NCBI GenBank assembly: GCA_004366215.1
Contig: SIRY01000170.1
Coordinates: forward strand, 1 to 8,867
Direction of reading: 5' to 3'
DNA length: 8,867 nt
DNA from: Actinomycetota bacterium
GTDB taxonomy: Bacteria; Actinomycetota; Acidimicrobiia; Acidimicrobiales; Acidimicrobiaceae
Position numbers and translations under genes: made by a program. The notes below the pieces were generated by a model, which was given only the letters and a program-made list of their open reading frames with translations, searched no databases and was not told the origin of the DNA. How positions within the stretch are numbered: the stretch's first letter is position 1; each line of letters begins with the position of its first letter. This document shows, piece after piece, positions 5,601 through 8,867 of the stretch.

Positions 5601-6689
5601 CGGATCCCTCCTCGCTCCTCGAGCACCTCGATCGCCTGGTCCTTCACGGTCGCACTCACCCGCACGAAGCGGTCGTCGCCAAAGCCCGCTCCGGGAGCCA
5701 CGACGAGGCCGAGGCGGTCAGCGAGGAGCCGTGCGAGCGACGCGCCGTCCCCGTCGGGAGCCCGTACCCACAGGTAGAGCCCAGCAGCAGGTAGCGGGAC
5801 GGCCTCGCCGAGGACACCGCCGACGACCGATGCGAGCCGCCTGAGGCGCGCACCGTAACGAGCTCGCTGCTCCTCGACGTGCTCCTCGTCCATGAGTGCC
5901 TCAGCAGCGACCGCCTGCGAGGGACCTGCGGCGAGCAAGCCCAGCGCTCGGCGGCGCTGCACGAGCGTCGCGACGAGGCCCGGATCACCGATGAGCGCTC
6001 CCACCCGCAGCCCCGCGAGGTTCGAACGCTTCGAGATCGACACGAGCACCACCACACCGTCGGTGCCGTGGGAGAGGGCGCTCGCGACCTCACCGCGCCA
6101 GACGAAGTCGCTGTAGACCTCATCCGATGCAAGGAGCGCGCCGTAGCGTCGAGCGAGCGTGACCACCTCGTCGACGTCGTAGACCACGCCGGTTGGGTTC
6201 GCTGGGGAGTTGGTCCACGCGAGCAGCGTGCGGCGCCAGACCTCTGGACTGAGGGCATCGAAGGCTGGGACGCCGTCCTCATCCAGCGGGACACGGACGA
6301 CCTCGAGGCCTGCCGCTCTCGCCCCGTCGGCGTAGGTCGGGTAGGCGACGGCAGGGACGAGCACGATGGTGCGCTGTGGCGCTGTTGGGGCGAGCAGCCA
6401 CGGCAGCGTCGCGATCGCTTCCTTCGATCCAGCCGTCGGCGCCACCGCGCCCTCGGGCAGCTCGATCCCCCACCGACGCTGGACGCTGGAACCACCGCGA
6501 CGTCGCCTCGACGAATCGAGGAGTTCCTGCGGCCGGCGGGTAGGGCCGCTCGCTGGCTTGGCACGCGAGGACGTGAGGGACGAACGCAGGGGGTGGGTCA
6601 ACCGGAGAGCCGATCGACGCGTCGACGACGAGGTCGAACGCGCGGGCAGCACGAGCCCGGAGCTCATCGAGAGAGGGTTGCGCTGACAC
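5597..6689 (-). pseudogene. dapC: Succinyldiaminopimelate transaminase DapC, frameshifted
   Basis: DapC is the PLP-dependent (fold type I) aminotransferase that makes N-succinyl-LL-DAP from the DapD product. From the GTG at 6689 one frame gives residues 1-69: DASIGSPVDPPPAF, RPYPPAAGTPRFVEATSRWFQR. The rest continues in another frame: RWGIELPEGAVAPTAGSKEAI, NSPANPTG, ASDEVYSDFVW, SISKRSNLAGLR. An exact 7-bp tandem duplication lies precisely at the junction. Deleting one copy yields an uninterrupted 361-residue protein of normal length. In that protein Asn162, Asp187 and Lys218 are the expected PLP-binding residues, Lys218 forming the Schiff base. The gene begins 16 bp after hflX and overlaps dapD by GTGA (5597-5600). 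The ribosome-binding site is poor (GGGTGG). Because DapC acts in an essential pathway, either the duplication is an artefact or the cell has another aminotransferase (e.g. ArgD-type) that substitutes. Confidence 0.88.
6475..6490. repeat. Exact 7-bp tandem duplication at the dapC frameshift
   Basis: ACGCTGG at 6476-6482 is repeated exactly at 6483-6489 (CCAGCGT on the coding strand). The period-7 match extends one base on each side. One copy is surplus to the reading frame: its removal joins WFQR directly to RWGIEL. Confidence 0.95.
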
Positions 6690-6695
6690 CCGACC

Positions 6696-6701
6696 ACCCT
6701 A
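6696..6701 (-). promoter_or_regulatory. Candidate -10 element before dapC
   Basis: TAGGGT on the minus strand ends six bases before the dapC GTG, in the 16-bp gap after hflX. If active it would start transcription at or next to the GTG (leaderless), matching the weak ribosome-binding site. It could equally be chance, since dapC is probably also read from the upstream operon. Confidence 0.2.
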
Positions 6702-6705
6702 GCGG

Positions 6706-7971
6706 CTAGCTCGGCACAGCCTTGAGTCGCTCGCGCACCAGCTTGTCGGACGCATCGTCCATGACGGCCTCGACCACCACGTAGCCTTCGCTCAGAGCCT
6801 CGTGGATGACCGTACCCTCCCTGTGGACCAGCGCGAGAACATCGCCGCGTCCGAAGGGGACACGGTAGTGGTGGACGCTGCGCCGGCGGGCGAGCGCCTC
6901 AGCGATACCCGCGCGGAGTGCGTCGAGACCCCAGCCGCGCACAGCGGCGACGGGAATGCCGGCGGGCAGCCCAGCTGGCAGCTCGCTGACCGGACGCCGA
7001 TCGACCTTGTTGTAGACCACGAGCCGTGGCACGCGTCCGGCACCGATCACGTCAAGGGTACGCTCGACCTCGAGCATCTGCTCCGCGACGTCCTCGCGCG
7101 ACGCGTCGGCGACGTGGATCAAAAGATCCGCCTCGGCGACCTGCTCGAGCGTCGAGCGAAAGGCCTCGATGAGCTCGTGGGGGAGCTTTCGGATGAAGCC
7201 CACCGTGTCCGTTAGCAAGACGGTCTCTCCACCGGGCAGGGCGACGCGACGCGTGCGCGGATCGAGCGTGGCAAAGAGTCGATCCCCGACGAGAACCTCC
7301 GCGCCTGACAAGGCGCGCAGAAGCGCTGACTTGCCGACGTTCGTGTAGCCAACCAACGCGACCTGGGCGAGGCGAGAGGCGAGGCGGGCGTGACGCTGGA
7401 CCCGCCGTCGCTGCCTCAGTGACTCGAGCTCTCGACGGAGCTGAGCCTGACGCAGCTGGATGCGTCGACGGTCCTCCTCGAGCTTGGTCTCACCCGGACC
7501 TCTGGTTCCGATCCGACCAACCTGCTGCGAGAACGAGCGACCTCGTCCCCGGAGGCGCGGCAGTCGGTAGGTCAGCAGAGCAAGCTCCACCTGCGCGCGG
7601 CCCTCCTCGCTGCGGGCGTTCTGGGCGAAGACGTCGAGGATGACAGCGGTTCGGTCGATCGCGGTGCGCCCGAGAACCTGCTCGAGGTTGCGCTGCTGGG
7701 CAGGTGAGAGCGGGTCGTCGAACACCACTGTGTCGACATCCAGAGCTGCCGAACGCTCCGCGAGCTCAGCTGCCTTGCCTGAGCCCACGTAGGTCGCCGG
7801 ATCGGGGGTGTCGCGTCGCACGACCTCGCGCCCGACGACGTCCGCGCCTGCGGTGTCGACCAAGGCAGCGAGCTCCTCGAGGGCGTCGATGACGTCGCGA
7901 CGTCGCTGGCCACGATGGACGACGCCGACGAGGAGGATTCGCTCCCGAAACGACCGCTCGATGAGCGTCAC
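6706..7971 (-). CDS. hflX: GTPase HflX
   Basis: HflX is a ribosome-associated GTPase that splits stalled or heat-damaged 70S ribosomes. The 421-residue protein is full length. It has the N-terminal HflX domain with TYVGSGKAAEL (60-70) and the diagnostic IGTRGPGETKLE (154-165), then a charged coiled-coil linker (about 165-200). The GTPase domain has G1 GYTNVGKS (208-215), G2 Thr235 in FATLDP, G3 DTVGF (255-259) and G4 NKVD (321-324). The usual G5 Ser-Ala is replaced by Ala-Val in VAAVRGWGLDAL (341-351), which is a tolerated region. The GTG at 7971 overlaps the dapF stop (GTGA, 7968-7971) and matches the family N-terminus (RILLVGV). The miaA-dapF-hflX order is common in actinobacteria. It is followed by dapC after 16 bp. 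Confidence 0.95.
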   Translation of the reverse strand: MTLIERSFRERILLVGVVHRGQRRRDVIDALEELAALVDTAGADVVGREVVRRDTPDPATYVGSGKAAELAERSAALDVDTVVFDDPLSPAQQRNLEQVLGRTAIDRTAVILDVFAQNARSEEGRAQVELALLTYRLPRLRGRGRSFSQQVGRIGTRGPGETKLEEDRRRIQLRQAQLRRELESLRQRRRVQRHARLASRLAQVALVGYTNVGKSALLRALSGAEVLVGDRLFATLDPRTRRVALPGGETVLLTDTVGFIRKLPHELIEAFRSTLEQVAEADLLIHVADASREDVAEQMLEVERTLDVIGAGRVPRLVVYNKVDRRPVSELPAGLPAGIPVAAVRGWGLDALRAGIAEALARRRSVHHYRVPFGRGDVLALVHREGTVIHEALSEGYVVVEAVMDDASDKLVRERLKAVPS

Positions 7972-8732
7972 AGCACCAGAGCCTCCGGGCTCGCCTCCAC
8001 CCAGCCGACGAGTCGACTCGGACCTTCGAGCACCGGCTCAGCACCTCCCACCTCAACGACTAGCGTCCCGCCAGGATTGTGCACCTCGATGCGCCCAGGG
8101 TCGAGCAGACCTCGCGCGACGAGCGCGACGGCGACAGCCGTCGACCCTGTGCCACACGCCGCTGTCTCACCCACCCCTCGCTCCCACACCCGGAGCCTCA
8201 CGGCGTGACGCCCGAGCGGTGCCGCCCACTCGACGTTGATGCCATCTGGGTAGCGGGCCTGCGCCTCAGGGCCCTGCGTCGCTGTCGCGACGACGTCGAG
8301 CTCCGCCGGGCTGCACACACGCACCTCGTGTGGGTTGCCGACGTCCACGACGACGGCGTCGTCACTCTCGTCGACGATGCGCACCGGCCCCATCGTGGTC
8401 GCAGCGATCACCGTCGAACCCTCGCGACGACGCCGCTCGTAGCGACGGGGGCCGACGGCCGTGCGGACCTCTGTCGATGCGAGCGACCGAACCTCCGTGA
8501 TGAGGTGACCGAGGCACCGAAGCCCGTTGCCGCTCATCTCCGCCGAGGATCCGTCAGCGTTGAAGAGGACCATCTCGTCGCCGGGAGCAAGCACGATGAC
8601 GCCGTCGGCACCGAAGCCGCGCCGCCGATCGGCGAGCGCACGCACCACCGAAGGATCGACGTAGGCCGCGAGCTCGGGATCTAGCGACACGAGGAAGTCG
8701 TTGCCAAGTCCCTCAAGCTTGGCAAACCTCAC
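7968..8732 (-). CDS. dapF: Diaminopimelate epimerase DapF
   Basis: DapF is a PLP-independent racemase converting LL-diaminopimelate to the meso form, the direct precursor of peptidoglycan cross-links and lysine. The 254-residue protein begins (V)RFAKLEGLGNDF. Its catalytic cysteines are Cys73 in SGNGLRCLGH and Cys193 in GETAACGTGSTAVA. The conserved FGADGV (40-45), NADGS (58-62) and DVGNPH (130-135) stretches are also present. Length is slightly below the usual 270-280. The GTG at 8732 is chosen because it begins at the family N-terminus and overlaps the miaA stop (GTGA, 8729-8732). In-frame sequence upstream is miaA coding DNA. It completes the DAP branch together with dapC, dapD and dapE further along the same strand. 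Confidence 0.95.
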   Translation of the reverse strand: MRFAKLEGLGNDFLVSLDPELAAYVDPSVVRALADRRRGFGADGVIVLAPGDEMVLFNADGSSAEMSGNGLRCLGHLITEVRSLASTEVRTAVGPRRYERRRREGSTVIAATTMGPVRIVDESDDAVVVDVGNPHEVRVCSPAELDVVATATQGPEAQARYPDGINVEWAAPLGRHAVRLRVWERGVGETAACGTGSTAVAVALVARGLLDPGRIEVHNPGGTLVVEVGGAEPVLEGPSRLVGWVEASPEALVL

Positions 8733-8867
8733 GCCGCGGCCTCCAGCTCCTGCGCGAGTACCGCGAGCGCCTCGCCTTCGCACCGACACCAGCGAATCCG
8801 CGGGTCTCGCTCGAGCCAAGACAGCTGGCGACGGGCCAGCCGCCAGGCTCGCCGCTCGATCGCACGC
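8729..8867 (-). CDS. miaA: tRNA dimethylallyltransferase MiaA (C-terminal fragment)
   Basis: Only the last 45 codons are in the window; the start lies beyond the right edge. The translated tail contains ARRQLSWLERDPRIRW, which fits the conserved MiaA C-terminal region (ARRQ.TWFRRDPRI.W). It ends LEAAA, with the TGA overlapping the dapF GTG. MiaA prenylates adenosine 37 of tRNAs that read codons beginning with U. Identification rests on this short motif plus the well-known miaA-dapF-hflX gene order. Confidence 0.85.
   Translation of the reverse strand, partial: RAIERRAWRLARRQLSWLERDPRIRWCRCEGEALAVLAQELEAAA

Noticed and set aside
4593..5777. 394-codon plus-strand open frame opposite dapE/dapD/dapC
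   Set aside because: It lacks family motifs and overlaps three well-recognised minus-strand genes. It is an antisense shadow kept open by GC-rich codon bias.
6985..7020. LPAGLPAG repeat in HflX as a further tandem duplication
   Set aside because: The DNA units differ at several positions and lie in a variable loop before the last GTPase strand, so this is not a recent duplication.
1..8867. Defence system, mobile element, CRISPR array, tRNA or rRNA
   Set aside because: Every stretch over 100 bp is accounted for by recognised housekeeping or transport genes. I saw no transposase, regularly spaced repeats, tRNA-like cloverleaf or rRNA sequence.

Overview
This is a GC-rich window (clearly well above 60% G+C by eye) from an actinobacterium. 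The evidence is the divergent nrdR/lexA pair, an actinobacterial-type SOS box, frequent GTG starts, the miaA-dapF-hflX order, and a DapC/DapE pair of actinobacterial type. An acidimicrobial-type lineage is plausible, but the sequence does not prove it.

Layout. A truncated nrdR lies at the left edge on the minus strand. It diverges from lexA across a 100-bp regulatory region that carries a good SOS box. Downstream of lexA on the plus strand is an ABC importer of the SsuBCA/TauBCA/NrtABCD superfamily: ATPase, permease and lipoprotein solute-binding protein. This rightward block ends at 3709. It converges on a long leftward block, read from the right edge: miaA (C-terminal end only), dapF, hflX, dapC, dapD, dapE. 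The two blocks meet with 19 bp between stop codons. A 7-bp inverted repeat spans both stops.

Function. dapD, dapC, dapE and dapF encode the last four steps of the succinylase route to meso-diaminopimelate (tetrahydrodipicolinate to N-succinyl-amino-ketopimelate, N-succinyl-LL-DAP, LL-DAP, then meso-DAP), which supplies peptidoglycan and lysine. miaA (tRNA modification) and hflX (ribosome-rescue GTPase) share the transcript. LexA and NrdR are the regulators of the SOS response and of ribonucleotide reductase. Five adjacent gene pairs overlap by exactly four bases as GTGA, so translational coupling is pervasive.

What is unusual. Three genes are interrupted by small net +1 (or -2) length changes: the ABC permease near 1952-1961, dapD near 5111-5131 and dapC near 6475-6490. 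In dapC the cause is an exact 7-bp tandem duplication whose removal restores a perfect family match. In dapD it is a near-exact 11/10-bp tandem repeat. lexA carries an exact in-frame 18-bp tandem duplication that adds six residues to its DNA-binding domain. So at least three of the four lesions are short tandem duplications. They may be real (slippage or mutator history) or an assembly or consensus artefact. Because dapC and dapD should be essential, an artefact must be excluded first. I found no defence system, mobile element, CRISPR array, tRNA or rRNA, and no clearly new multigene system.
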